This document shows positions 1 through 7,454 of a DNA stretch of 64,000 bases, one piece after another. The stretch covers positions 310,001 through 374,000 of the forward strand of contig CAZBRD010000002.1 of NCBI GenBank assembly GCA_964494205.1. The letters are read 5' to 3'. Below the pieces are notes generated by a model that did not search any database, was not told the origin of the DNA, and saw only the letters and a program-made list of their open reading frames with translations. Position 1 is the stretch's first letter. Every line of letters starts with the position of its first letter. Position numbers and translations under genes: made by a program. This stretch comes from JBBTCX01 sp964494205. Its GTDB lineage: Bacteria > Planctomycetota > Phycisphaerae > UBA1845.

Positions 1-156
1 TTGGAGGGCGGAATCGCGCCCCCGAGATTTTGTCCAGTGAAAGAACTTCTAGGGCGCGCTATTGGGGACGATGGCAGAGCGAGCGCGGGGCTCTTGAGAT
101 TTCGCTTGCCTTGTCTAGTCGGGCTTACAACGCGCTGAAATCATATGTGTCGAGGG

Positions 157-193
157 ACCCCCCTAACTCCCCCCTTAGTAAGGGGGGAAACGG
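157..193. repeat. C/G palindromic repeat, copy 1
   Basis: The core at 169-187 is CCCCCCTTAGTAAGGGGGG, a near-perfect palindrome preceded by a short C-rich arm (157-168). It lies just past the stop of the secreted protein at 218-2233 and could fold in that transcript. Related copies are at 2358-2380 and inside a coding region at 21957-21975. When translated such repeats give a P-L-x-K/R-G-G pattern, which is why spurious small open frames cover them. Confidence 0.7.
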
Positions 194-217
194 TTTGCGT
201 TACATTCTGAAGGCGGT

Positions 218-2233
218 TCATGGGCACGGGTAGGGGCCGGGGTAGGCTTGGCCGGTGAAGGCGTTGAGGACGGCGAGGATGTCGTCGAGGTTGACTATGC
301 GGTCTGGGTTGAAGAAGCCGCCGATCTGGTCGGCGCTGTAGAGGGTGCAGTTGGTGGAGTAGTTGCCGGAGAAGGCCGCGAGTACGCAGAGAATGTCGTC
401 GAGGTCGATGATCAAATCGTTGTTTGTGTCGCCGAAGTGCCAGGTGGTGGCAGCAACAGTTTCCGACACGAATAGACCATTGACTGCTTGTATCGTGTAA
501 GATTTCACTGGAACTGTCTCGTGATCGGCTACATACACTGTGCCCCATTCTGCGGCAGTTTTGAGGACAGGTGTGGTGGTGAGCAAGCCCTCGTCGGAAA
601 CGAACAGGTCGATGCAAGGCAGCTCAGCAGAAGTTACGCGAAGTGCAAATGGTTCATCGGTGCCGGGCATATTTGGATTGACGCTCAGGTAACGGCAGCC
701 AGCGGCTGCTAGGGTTGGTGTGGCTGGACAGGGGTTGGAGGTGCAGGAACCGCCTTCTTGCCACGTACCTGTGCAAGTCGCCTGGAGTTGAAAAGTGCAA
801 GTCCCGTCGCCCGGACAGCATCGACCTGGTTGGGGGCATGGATTCCCTGAACATGTTCCGCCTTCAGTCCATGCGCCATCAATGCAGGCTGTCGCGAGGC
901 TCGCCGTGCATGAACCGTCAGAACGACAACATTCGCCAGGTTGAGGGCAGGTATTTGGAATGCACGGCTGTGCCACGTTCCACTCTCCCGCCACGCAATT
1001 GGACTCAATGCCAAAATTGCAGCTGCCATCGTCATGACAACAGGCACCTACTGACGGACAGACATTGGGATCACATTCCCCACCAATCGTCCAATACCCA
1101 TCAGCACAGTCCGCCAACTCCGTGACAGCACATGAACCATTGGCGCGGCAACAACTTCCCGGAGTGCAAAAGAATCCCTCGCACACGTCGTCTGTGCCAT
1201 TAGAGTTGCAATCGCCCCCAAAGAGGTCCAAGGACGCGACAATGAACATACTGTCCTCATTCGACAGGTCGGCGGTGGCATCGCTTCGAATCGCGAGACC
1301 GAGGTTCGCTAGCCGGTAGCGGGTCACGTAGTAGTAATCCTCACCGGGATAGTGCGCGTGAATTTGGCTATCGATCTTGTTGATGAGAAACTCGAAATCA
1401 TCGTTCCCCAAGCCATCCGCAAACGTCAAACCGTCGGTGCCTCGATCCCTGATCTGTGTGCAAGAGTTACCAGCTGGAGGGAAGACTTGAACTGTCGATA
1501 AACTTACTCCTTCTACAAGAATAGAAGTATTTTGGCTAAACCGTTGCGAGTAAACGATGTCGAAATCGGGTTGTCCCAGTAACTCGCCGGGGGAACTTGC
1601 ACAGAGATGAAAGAGCAGCGTCAGTGCTTCTTGCGATTCATCGAAAGTCTGCACTGGTTGCGGGCAATTCGCTGCCGGTGCAAATGGCGAACATGCGTTC
1701 GGTCCAGGATTCGCAGGAATACACCATCGGCTGCTTTGTCCGGTTCCCAATGTACAAGGGTGGCCGTTTCCATCTGCGTCGAAGGGCACCATGATGTTGC
1801 ATGGAATATATGGTGGGCCAGTCTGGCCAAGGGGGTTGGCGAAGATGTCACCGTCACCGTTCGCAATGTTGACGCCGACGGCCAGCCAACTGTCATCAGC
1901 ACTAGCGGGCTCGACAATTCCATCTGAGTCGGGAACGTAGATGAGAATACTGTTTCCGACATTGATTCCACTTCGCATGAACTCAAGGTGAGGGTTTGCA
2001 TTGTCTTGAAGCGGCTCGTCTTGGAATCCATCAAGTCCAGCCATTGGGCCATTGTCGATGTTGTCCAGCTGGTTAATCGCGACTGCTTGAAGTCCTTCCG
2101 ACTGCACTTGGAGGACAATCGCTTTCATGTCGGACAAGTTTCCGTCAATGGTTGGCTGGGCAATCGGCGTGGCATACACCGAATTGATTGAGAGAAGTGT
2201 TAGGATTAGGACTCGGCGCGGAATCGAACTCAT
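218..2233 (-). CDS. Secreted Cys-rich repeat protein with C-terminal dockerin-like calcium repeats
   Basis: 671 residues with a short signal peptide (basic MSSIPRR, then a hydrophobic stretch ending near VYA). Residues about 30-340 form an unrecognised globular region. Four Cys-rich units of roughly 38 residues follow, each of the form G-x-CC-x2-DGSC ... C ... W/G ... C, at about residues 355-505. The C-terminus carries two EF-hand-like units, FGDTNNDLIIDLDDIL and NPDRIVNLDDIL, each followed by a V/L-AF-G motif. These resemble type I dockerin repeats common on planctomycete surface proteins. The likely location is the cell surface or outside the cell; no enzymatic motif is visible. No co-directional neighbour is close, so it is probably transcribed alone. 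Confidence 0.75.
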   Translation of the reverse strand: MSSIPRRVLILTLLSINSVYATPIAQPTIDGNLSDMKAIVLQVQSEGLQAVAINQLDNIDNGPMAGLDGFQDEPLQDNANPHLEFMRSGINVGNSILIYVPDSDGIVEPASADDSWLAVGVNIANGDGDIFANPLGQTGPPYIPCNIMVPFDADGNGHPCTLGTGQSSRWCIPANPGPNACSPFAPAANCPQPVQTFDESQEALTLLFHLCASSPGELLGQPDFDIVYSQRFSQNTSILVEGVSLSTVQVFPPAGNSCTQIRDRGTDGLTFADGLGNDDFEFLINKIDSQIHAHYPGEDYYYVTRYRLANLGLAIRSDATADLSNEDSMFIVASLDLFGGDCNSNGTDDVCEGFFCTPGSCCRANGSCAVTELADCADGYWTIGGECDPNVCPSVGACCHDDGSCNFGIESNCVAGEWNVAQPCIPNTCPQPGECCRSDGSCTASLATACIDGAWTEGGTCSGNPCPQPGRCCPGDGTCTFQLQATCTGTWQEGGSCTSNPCPATPTLAAAGCRYLSVNPNMPGTDEPFALRVTSAELPCIDLFVSDEGLLTTTPVLKTAAEWGTVYVADHETVPVKSYTIQAVNGLFVSETVAATTWHFGDTNNDLIIDLDDILCVLAAFSGNYSTNCTLYSADQIGGFFNPDRIVNLDDILAVLNAFTGQAYPGPYPCP

Positions 2234-2357
2234 GAGTTACTCTTTCCCGATAAGAATCAGCGATCCGCCCCGACTTTGGACAGTATAGCAAGTGCCGGTA
2301 ATGAGGTCGATTGACGCCCTGTTTGGTTTGCTTCACATGGGGAAAGACCCCACCCTG

Positions 2358-2380
2358 CCCTCCCCTTACGAAGGGGAGGG
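2358..2380. repeat. C/G palindromic repeat, copy 2
   Basis: A 10-bp perfect stem, CCCTCCCCTT / AAGGGGAGGG, closes a 3-nt loop. It belongs to the same sequence class as the repeats at 157-193 and 21957-21975. It opens the 2.3-3.2 kb repeat cluster upstream of the secreted protein at 218-2233. Confidence 0.65.
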
Positions 2381-2439
2381 AAACGGGGAGTAGGTGCATC
2401 GAGGTATGTTGCACTTTGCAAGGACGGTTTAAGCGGTCG

Positions 2440-2520
2440 TCCGTCCTCCGGACGGATACCTTAGGGGAACGTCGACCAGACACTGAAGTGTCTGGCAACT
2501 TTCGTGCGCCCGGCTGGGCG
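2440..2520. repeat. Three-hairpin intergenic module, copy 1
   Basis: Three hairpins in a fixed order. Hairpin 1 is TCCGTCC-TCC-GGACGGA (2440-2456). Hairpin 2 is CCAGACAC-TGAA-GTGTCTGG (2476-2495). Hairpin 3 is CGCCC-GGCT-GGGCG (2507-2520). Between hairpins 2 and 3 lies CAACTTTCGTG. The same order, with altered but still paired stems, occurs at 13336-13420. Confidence 0.7.
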
Positions 2521-2574
2521 GATTTGGATGAGTGGGTTGGATGGGATTGGTCCGCATGGCGGACCCTATCGACT

Positions 2575-2724
2575 AAGGCGCAAAGGGGAAAGATTGGTTT
2601 CAGGTTGGTTCGAGAAGGGATTCTCGAATGAGCGATCAGAAAGAGAACCGGTCGCTTGCGCTCTCGGCTCTGATGTGTGGGAAGAAAAAACGGTCCGCAT
2701 GGCGGACCCTACTGGGTGGTGGTT
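2575..2724. repeat. About 150-bp direct repeat, unit 1
   Basis: This pairs with 2796-2946. Both units begin AAGGCGCAAAGG, share AAGATTGGTTT, then a 96-bp block that aligns without gaps from TGAGC at 2629/2851. Each contains a GGTCCGC-AYG-GCGGACC hairpin (2692-2708 in this unit). A further GGTCCGC hairpin lies just upstream at 2549-2565. No convincing gene is seen; the overlapping small frames have no family resemblance. Confidence 0.75.
2609..2628. repeat. Short hairpin element, copy 1
   Basis: TTCGAGAAGGGATTCTCGAA is an imperfect palindrome. Sister elements with the same GAAAGG/GAAGGGATTC centre but different outer stems lie at 2944-2967, 2982-3003 and 3163-3182. Confidence 0.6.
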
Positions 2725-2795
2725 TTGAGGGTGGATTCTTAAACAACCCTGTATCAGTGGAAGTGATCGGGCAACGTGGATCACGCAAAGTCGCC

Positions 2796-2946
2796 AAGGC
2801 GCAAAGGTGAGAAGATTGGTTTCTAGTAGACTCGACGATGGAATCTTGACTGAGCAATCAGAAAGAGAACCGGTCGCTTGCGCTCGCGGCTCTGATGTGT
2901 GGGAAGAAAAATCGGTCCGCACGGCGGACCCTACTGGGTGGTGGGT
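2796..2946. repeat. About 150-bp direct repeat, unit 2
   Basis: Second unit of the direct repeat that starts at 2575, separated from unit 1 by about 71 bp. It differs by scattered substitutions and a 1-nt length change near its left end. Its hairpin GGTCCGC-ACG-GCGGACC is at 2914-2930. The rest of 2234-3292 holds no recognisable gene. Confidence 0.75.
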
Positions 2947-3182
2947 TCGAGAAAGGATTCGCGAACCAGCCATGAAAGTCGGTTCGAGAAAGGGTTCTCG
3001 AACAAGTGATTGCGAAGAACTTGTAGAGTCTGTGGACTACTTCGGACCCGACCTACAACTTGGTCTCGCGCAAAGACGCCAAGTCGCGAAGATGCGATTC
3101 AATGCAGCGTAAGTTTCGGTGGCAGAGGGTTTGATGTGGGAAGGGATTCCTAACGGGAGTGGTGCGAGAAGGGATTCTCGCA
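2944..3182. repeat. Cluster of three short hairpin elements
   Basis: Three palindromic elements lie at 2944-2967 (GGTTCGAG...CGCGAACC), 2982-3003 (GTTCGAG...CTCGAAC) and 3163-3182 (TGCGAG...CTCGCA). Their centres AAAGGATT, AAAGGGTT and AAGGGATT are nearly constant while the stems vary with base pairing kept. They sit just upstream of the STAS-domain gene at 3293. Confidence 0.6.
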
Positions 3183-3292
3183 CGAGCAAGTGAGGGTCTT
3201 GTGGCGAGGTGACGGGGCGTTTGAATGGCGGTAATATCGCGTGCGTTCGAGCGATGCGAATTTGATGTCGGCTAATGAGTTGAAAGGATGCT

Positions 3293-3658
3293 ATGTCCGC
3301 ACCATTGCAGATCATGGTTCAAAAGGTTCAGGATGTGACGGTCGTGGATTTTCAGGATGCGCGGTTGTTGGAGACGCACTTGATCGACCAGCTTGGGGAG
3401 CAGTTGTATCGGCTGGTGGAGAAGCTGGATCGGAAGAAGCTGGTGCTGGATTTCAGCAAGGTGCAGTTCTTGTCGTCGGCTGCGATCGGCGTGCTGCTGA
3501 ATCTGCACAAGAAGTCGCTGGCGATCAAAGGGACGCTGGTGCTGTGCGGGCTGAAGAAGGATTTGATGAAGGTTTTCGAGATCATGAAGCTGAATAAGCT
3601 GTTCAAGATTGTGGCGGATGAGAAAGAGGCGCTGAGCGTTTTTGGGGTGAGCGCGTAG
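3293..3658 (+). CDS. STAS-domain anti-anti-sigma factor (SpoIIAA/RsbV-like)
   Basis: 121 residues, the usual size for a single STAS domain. The conserved block DFSKVQFLSSAAIGVLL (about residues 54-70) matches the SpoIIAA/RsbV phosphorylation loop, with Ser-Ser as the probable phosphoacceptor site. By family such proteins bind an anti-sigma kinase and release its sigma factor when unphosphorylated; here no anti-sigma kinase or phosphatase is adjacent, so the partner must be elsewhere. ATG at 3293 follows GAAAGGATGCT, giving a usable ribosome binding site. It stands alone between the repeat cluster and a lipoprotein gene. Confidence 0.85.
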   Translation: MSAPLQIMVQKVQDVTVVDFQDARLLETHLIDQLGEQLYRLVEKLDRKKLVLDFSKVQFLSSAAIGVLLNLHKKSLAIKGTLVLCGLKKDLMKVFEIMKLNKLFKIVADEKEALSVFGVSA

Positions 3659-3700
3659 GAAACGTCCAAACGTCGAAAAGTCGAAACGTCAAAATGGTGG
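3659..3700. repeat. Short A/G-rich tandem phrase
   Basis: Right after the STAS gene the phrase GAAACGTC / CAAACGTC / GAAAAGTC / GAAACGTC repeats with slight variation. It resembles other low-complexity phrases in this window's intergenic DNA (for example CGCAAAGTCGCCAAGG at 2783). Function unknown. Confidence 0.4.
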
Positions 3701-3818
3701 CGCGGAGGGAGCCGTGCGATCGTGCAACCGAATCTGACTTGGTGGGTATGTAGCTAGAGGATTCAAGGGCTAAAGAGACTCATAACGAAACGCAGTATTC
3801 TTAAAGCGGTAGAGGTTG

Positions 3819-4316
3819 ATGATGAAGTCGTCAGTCAAGTTTTTGTGCGGATTGGTGCTGATTGTCTTGGTTGGGTGTCAGCAGCCGATTCGAGTGAAGT
3901 CGTATTGGAGCGCCTCGTTCGAGCGAATGCGGCATGGAGCGACATACGCTTGGGGTGTATCGCAGCAGTCGGTGGATACGCCTGTCGTTGAGTCGGGTTT
4001 GCTAGACTTTCTGCATAGCGAGGTTGATCGCGGGTTGACTGAGATGGGATATGTTCTGAACACGGGGGAGGAGCGGCCTGATTTTCTGATCTCGCTGGAT
4101 GTGGGGAGCAGTTTGCAGCCGTCGTCTGAGGGGCCGACGCAGGTGGCGCTGATGACGCTTGAGGCGAGGGCGGCGAGCGGGCGGCTGTTGTGGCGCGGAT
4201 GGGCGGAGGGGCGAGTGGATTCGTCGCATCCGCCGGAGGTACGAAGAGAGTTGGTTCAGCGGGCGATTCATCAAACGCTACTCGAGTTTGCGCCGGAGAA
4301 AGAGAAAAAGCAGTAA
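3819..4316 (+). CDS. DUF4136-like lipoprotein
   Basis: About 165 residues. A hydrophobic N-terminus ends in the lipobox LVGC, so Cys becomes the lipidated residue after signal peptidase II cleavage. The mature protein has the DUF4136 layout: an early W-x-A-F-E-type strand, a YAW motif, a central LNTGEERPDFLISLDV block, and a late GRLLWRGWAEG motif. DUF4136 proteins are envelope lipoproteins of unknown biochemical role. TTG at 3816, ATG at 3819 and ATG at 3822 are all possible starts; AGAGG at 3811-3815 best fits 3822. A strong terminator follows at 4347. Confidence 0.75.
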   Translation: MMKSSVKFLCGLVLIVLVGCQQPIRVKSYWSASFERMRHGATYAWGVSQQSVDTPVVESGLLDFLHSEVDRGLTEMGYVLNTGEERPDFLISLDVGSSLQPSSEGPTQVALMTLEARAASGRLLWRGWAEGRVDSSHPPEVRRELVQRAIHQTLLEFAPEKEKKQ

Positions 4317-4346
4317 CAGGCATGCTGCAAATTGAATGCGCATGAA

Positions 4347-4382
4347 AACGCCGCTTCGTTTCCGGAGCGGCGTTCTTTTTTT
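4347..4382 (+). terminator. Rho-independent terminator after the DUF4136 gene
   Basis: Perfect 9-bp stem AACGCCGCT / AGCGGCGTT (4347-4355 and 4366-4374) followed by CTTTTTTT. It ends the plus-strand transcript before the convergent gene at 4467-6191. Confidence 0.85.
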
Positions 4383-4466
4383 GAACCGAGTTCTTTGGTT
4401 CAGCTGAACGACTGTTGCGAGATCAGGCAGTCGTCACAGCTTCACCAGGAATCCGTAAAGAGGAGC

Positions 4467-6191
4467 TTAGTGTCGGCGCCAACCCCAGCGCCAGTTGTTG
4501 TGGTTATTGTTACCATTGCCGCCCCAGCCCCAACCGCCGTTGTTGCTGTTGTGGCTGTTCTGCGAATCTTCATAGTCACACTTGCCGTTGTGGTTGTTGT
4601 CGTGGTAGTCGTTGTTGCAGCGACGATTCCCCTTGTGGTGACGCTTGCAAGGACGCTCCACTGAGCAAGTTGTTTCGTTTTCGTTGGCGAGCTGGTTCTT
4701 GGCGTTCTCATAGTTGCCGCTCTGGAACGCCTGCTTGACGATGTTGATGACTTGGGTCACAGAGTACTGGTAGTCAATGTCATCGTGAGCGGCGTTCAAC
4801 AGGGCCGCGACCGCGTGACGACCGAGTGCGTTCTTTCCGCCGCCACCCTGGCCGAGTACCTGCAGGAGAGTCTTGTTGCCGAAAGCGGTAACCCCGAAGA
4901 CCTGATCAAACTTTTGATACGGTGAATAGACTTCCCACGCATCGCCGTGGTGCGCCTGCTTCCAGAAGCCCGGCGTGCAGCCTTCGCCGCCGCCCTCGGT
5001 GGCACAGTCGGCGTCGCAACCGTCGCCGTTGACGTTGTTGCCGTCGTCACACTCTTCGTCGGAGTCCAGAACGCCGTCACCGCAAGACGGGACGGAGCAG
5101 TCGGTTCGGCAATGATCTGAGTTGGTGTCGGAATTCTCCGCACCCTCGTCGCAGGCTTCGTCGGCATCGAGGATACCGTCGCCGCAAACTTCTTCGGTGC
5201 AGTCCGGGCGGCAGCCGTCGCCGGCGTCATCGTTGCCGTCGTCGCAGTATTCGCCGTTGTCGGTGTCGCCGTCACCGCAGACTTCCTCGGTGCAATCCGC
5301 GCGGCAACCGTCGCCGTCTAGCGTGTTGCCGTCGTCGCAGACTTCGCCGGTATCAAGAGTGCCGTCGCCGCAAACTTCTGCCGTGCAATCGGGGCGACAA
5401 CCATCGCCGTAGGCGGTGTTGCCATCGTCGCATGCTTCGAGATTGTCGACTTCGCCGTCGCCACAGCGAGGGAGCGTACAGTTGTTGCGGCACGCATCGT
5501 TGTTGACGGTGTTACCATCGTCGCATTGCTCGCCGTTTTCAACAACGCCGTTGCCGCAGACCGGCGTTTCGATTGTGCAGTTGGCGGAGCAACCGTCGAA
5601 GTCGATCAGGTTGCCGTCGTCGCATTGCTCGCCTGCTTGGAGAACTCCATTGCCGCAGCGCGGTTCTTCGATCTGGCAAGTGCTGGAACAGCCGTCGTTG
5701 TTAACCGTGTTGCCATCGTCGCAAACTTCGTTGAAAACGCTATCAACGACGCTATCGCCGCAATAAGGTTTGCGGCAATCGGTGCGACACTCATTTGGCT
5801 TGGTGTCCGAGTTCTTGTTGCCGTGGTCGCAGGCTTCGCCAACGTCTCTAATGTTATCGCCGCAAGCCGGAAGACGGCATGTCGTCTGACAGCCGTCACC
5901 TTCGATCACGTTACCGTCGTCGCATTGCTCACCGGGATCGAGAATGCCGTCACCACAGTTTGGAAGAACGCAATTGGCAGGGCATGAGTCGCCGTTGAGG
6001 CGATTGCCGTCGTCGCAGCCTTCACCTGGATTGATAACACCGTTACCGCAGTTGGCCAGCGCATACGTAGGCGCAAGCAAACCGGCGATCGCAATCGCCC
6101 AGGGTGATGATTGACGTATAAGTTTGCGGATGGCGGCTGAGCCCATCAAGGGACAGCCAAGTGATCTGAACATTGAACTAAAGTGCTTCAC
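4467..6191 (-). CDS. Secreted DUF4215 Cys-rich repeat protein with CTPGFWK domain and Asn/Gly/Trp tail
   Basis: 574 residues. The GTG start is supported by AAGGAGGG six bases upstream. A signal peptide with a long N-region ends near ALA (about residue 46). Eleven tandem units of about 30 residues follow (about 47-395), each with CGDG/CGNG, GE.CDDGN, GDGC and a terminal C, matching DUF4215 / the Myxococcus Cys-rich repeat. A CTPGFWK-type domain follows (GCTPGFWKQAHHGDAW) and then a low-complexity tail rich in N, G, W and H. The role is probably extracellular and structural or calcium-binding, based on its Asp/Asn-rich units; no enzyme motif is seen. Confidence 0.8.
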   Translation of the reverse strand: MKHFSSMFRSLGCPLMGSAAIRKLIRQSSPWAIAIAGLLAPTYALANCGNGVINPGEGCDDGNRLNGDSCPANCVLPNCGDGILDPGEQCDDGNVIEGDGCQTTCRLPACGDNIRDVGEACDHGNKNSDTKPNECRTDCRKPYCGDSVVDSVFNEVCDDGNTVNNDGCSSTCQIEEPRCGNGVLQAGEQCDDGNLIDFDGCSANCTIETPVCGNGVVENGEQCDDGNTVNNDACRNNCTLPRCGDGEVDNLEACDDGNTAYGDGCRPDCTAEVCGDGTLDTGEVCDDGNTLDGDGCRADCTEEVCGDGDTDNGEYCDDGNDDAGDGCRPDCTEEVCGDGILDADEACDEGAENSDTNSDHCRTDCSVPSCGDGVLDSDEECDDGNNVNGDGCDADCATEGGGEGCTPGFWKQAHHGDAWEVYSPYQKFDQVFGVTAFGNKTLLQVLGQGGGGKNALGRHAVAALLNAAHDDIDYQYSVTQVINIVKQAFQSGNYENAKNQLANENETTCSVERPCKRHHKGNRRCNNDYHDNNHNGKCDYEDSQNSHNSNNGGWGWGGNGNNNHNNWRWGWRRH

Positions 6192-6608
6192 GAATTCCCT
6201 CCTTTGAAAAGCTCCGATGCAGGGGAGGCACGAATGTGCACGTCGCCGTTTTCGGAATTACAGATCGAGTCTTGTTTGTTCGGATCGGTCCTTTGCACCG
6301 ATGTCCGATGCGAACCGGGGACACACTACGAAACCGCAAAGTTCACTCAGTGCGATCAGTTCGTCTTGATGCGAGGGTGATCGATCGTAGGCGCGCGGTG
6401 GGGGTGAGGCAATGGAATTCAACGCGTCCGAGAACGAGGTCTGAAAACAAGTAGCGCCGTTGGTTTGAAACGATGAGAATAGCGGCCTGTTGAATTGAAA
6501 CTTGTTTTCGGTCGCAGATTTTTTGCTTGCAACTGATAACGCGAATTGCTCGCGTGACGCGTATTCGGTCTTTGACATTTCCGCGTTTCCGCGCACGATA
6601 CGCCGGCC
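6192..6608. other. Divergent intergenic region
   Basis: This lies between the start of the DUF4215 gene (minus) and the CPBP protease gene (plus). It must contain both promoters, but I cannot pick convincing -35/-10 pairs. No gene, repeat or RNA is recognised; the small frames here are overlapping shadows. Confidence 0.4.
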
Positions 6609-7331
6609 ATGGCGACCAAGGAGGCAAAGCGTACACCGGCAGCGAAGCGAGGGATTCTCGCCCGGCCACTCGATGCGCTGGTTTTTCTGTTACCGCTAAT
6701 GCTGTTTTACGAATTCGCTTCATCGCGGCAGCATGAACAAATTGTGGCGTCGGTGTTGTTGCGACAGTTCCTGCATTACTTCGGTGAGGTGGGGTCGTGG
6801 GCGCCAGGGCTGGCGGTGGTTGCGATTCTGCTGGCAACACATATAGCTTCGCGCGAGCCGTGGGAGATTCACCTGCGGCAAGTGGGATTCATGTATGTCG
6901 AAGCGATCGTGATGGCGGTGCCGCTCTTGTTCCTGAATTTTATCATGCCGCGTGTGCTGCTGATCGTGGGCGATCCGACGGTGGTTAACAAAGTTGCTCT
7001 AGGGATTGGGGCTGGGGTTTATGAAGAGCTGGTTTTTCGGCTCATCTTGATTTCGCTGATGATCTTCGTGTTCGGAGATTTGCTGCGTCTGCGAATGTCG
7101 TACGTGGCGGTGGGGGCGCTGGTGGTCTCGTCGCTGATGTTTGGGGGGTATCACCATCAGCCGATCGGCCCCGAGCCGTTTGATCTTACGCGGTTTGTGT
7201 TTCGCACGGTGGCGGGACTCTATCTTGGGGTGATTTTCTGGTTTCGAGGGTATGGGCCGGCAGCGGGGTGTCATGCGGCGTATAACGTGGCGTTGGTTTC
7301 GCTGAATCTGGTTACGGTGCCGACGGCGTAA
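6609..7331 (+). CDS. CPBP-family intramembrane metalloprotease
   Basis: 240 residues with several hydrophobic segments. The CPBP/CAAX-protease motifs are in order: EE-x3-R in VYEELVFRLIL (about residue 140), a histidine in GGYHHQPIGPE (about 181), and H-x3-N in GCHAAYNVAL (about 224). These are the proposed catalytic glutamates and metal ligands. The family cleaves membrane-embedded substrates, or matures or protects secreted peptides; no substrate candidate is adjacent. ATG at 6609 has no strong Shine-Dalgarno sequence. Confidence 0.85.
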   Translation: MATKEAKRTPAAKRGILARPLDALVFLLPLMLFYEFASSRQHEQIVASVLLRQFLHYFGEVGSWAPGLAVVAILLATHIASREPWEIHLRQVGFMYVEAIVMAVPLLFLNFIMPRVLLIVGDPTVVNKVALGIGAGVYEELVFRLILISLMIFVFGDLLRLRMSYVAVGALVVSSLMFGGYHHQPIGPEPFDLTRFVFRTVAGLYLGVIFWFRGYGPAAGCHAAYNVALVSLNLVTVPTA

Positions 7332-7454
7332 TCTAATAAGATGGACCACAAAGGCACGAAGGCACAGAGCTGGCGCGGATAGTGGCAGCTGGGATTAGGC
7401 AATAGGCATTAGATATTCATTGCGTAAGTGTTCGGCTTGCGTGCAATCCGATCC

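Noticed and set aside
2549..3182. CRISPR array
   Set aside because: Repeats here are two long units plus variable-stem hairpins, without constant short repeats and unique spacers or cas genes.
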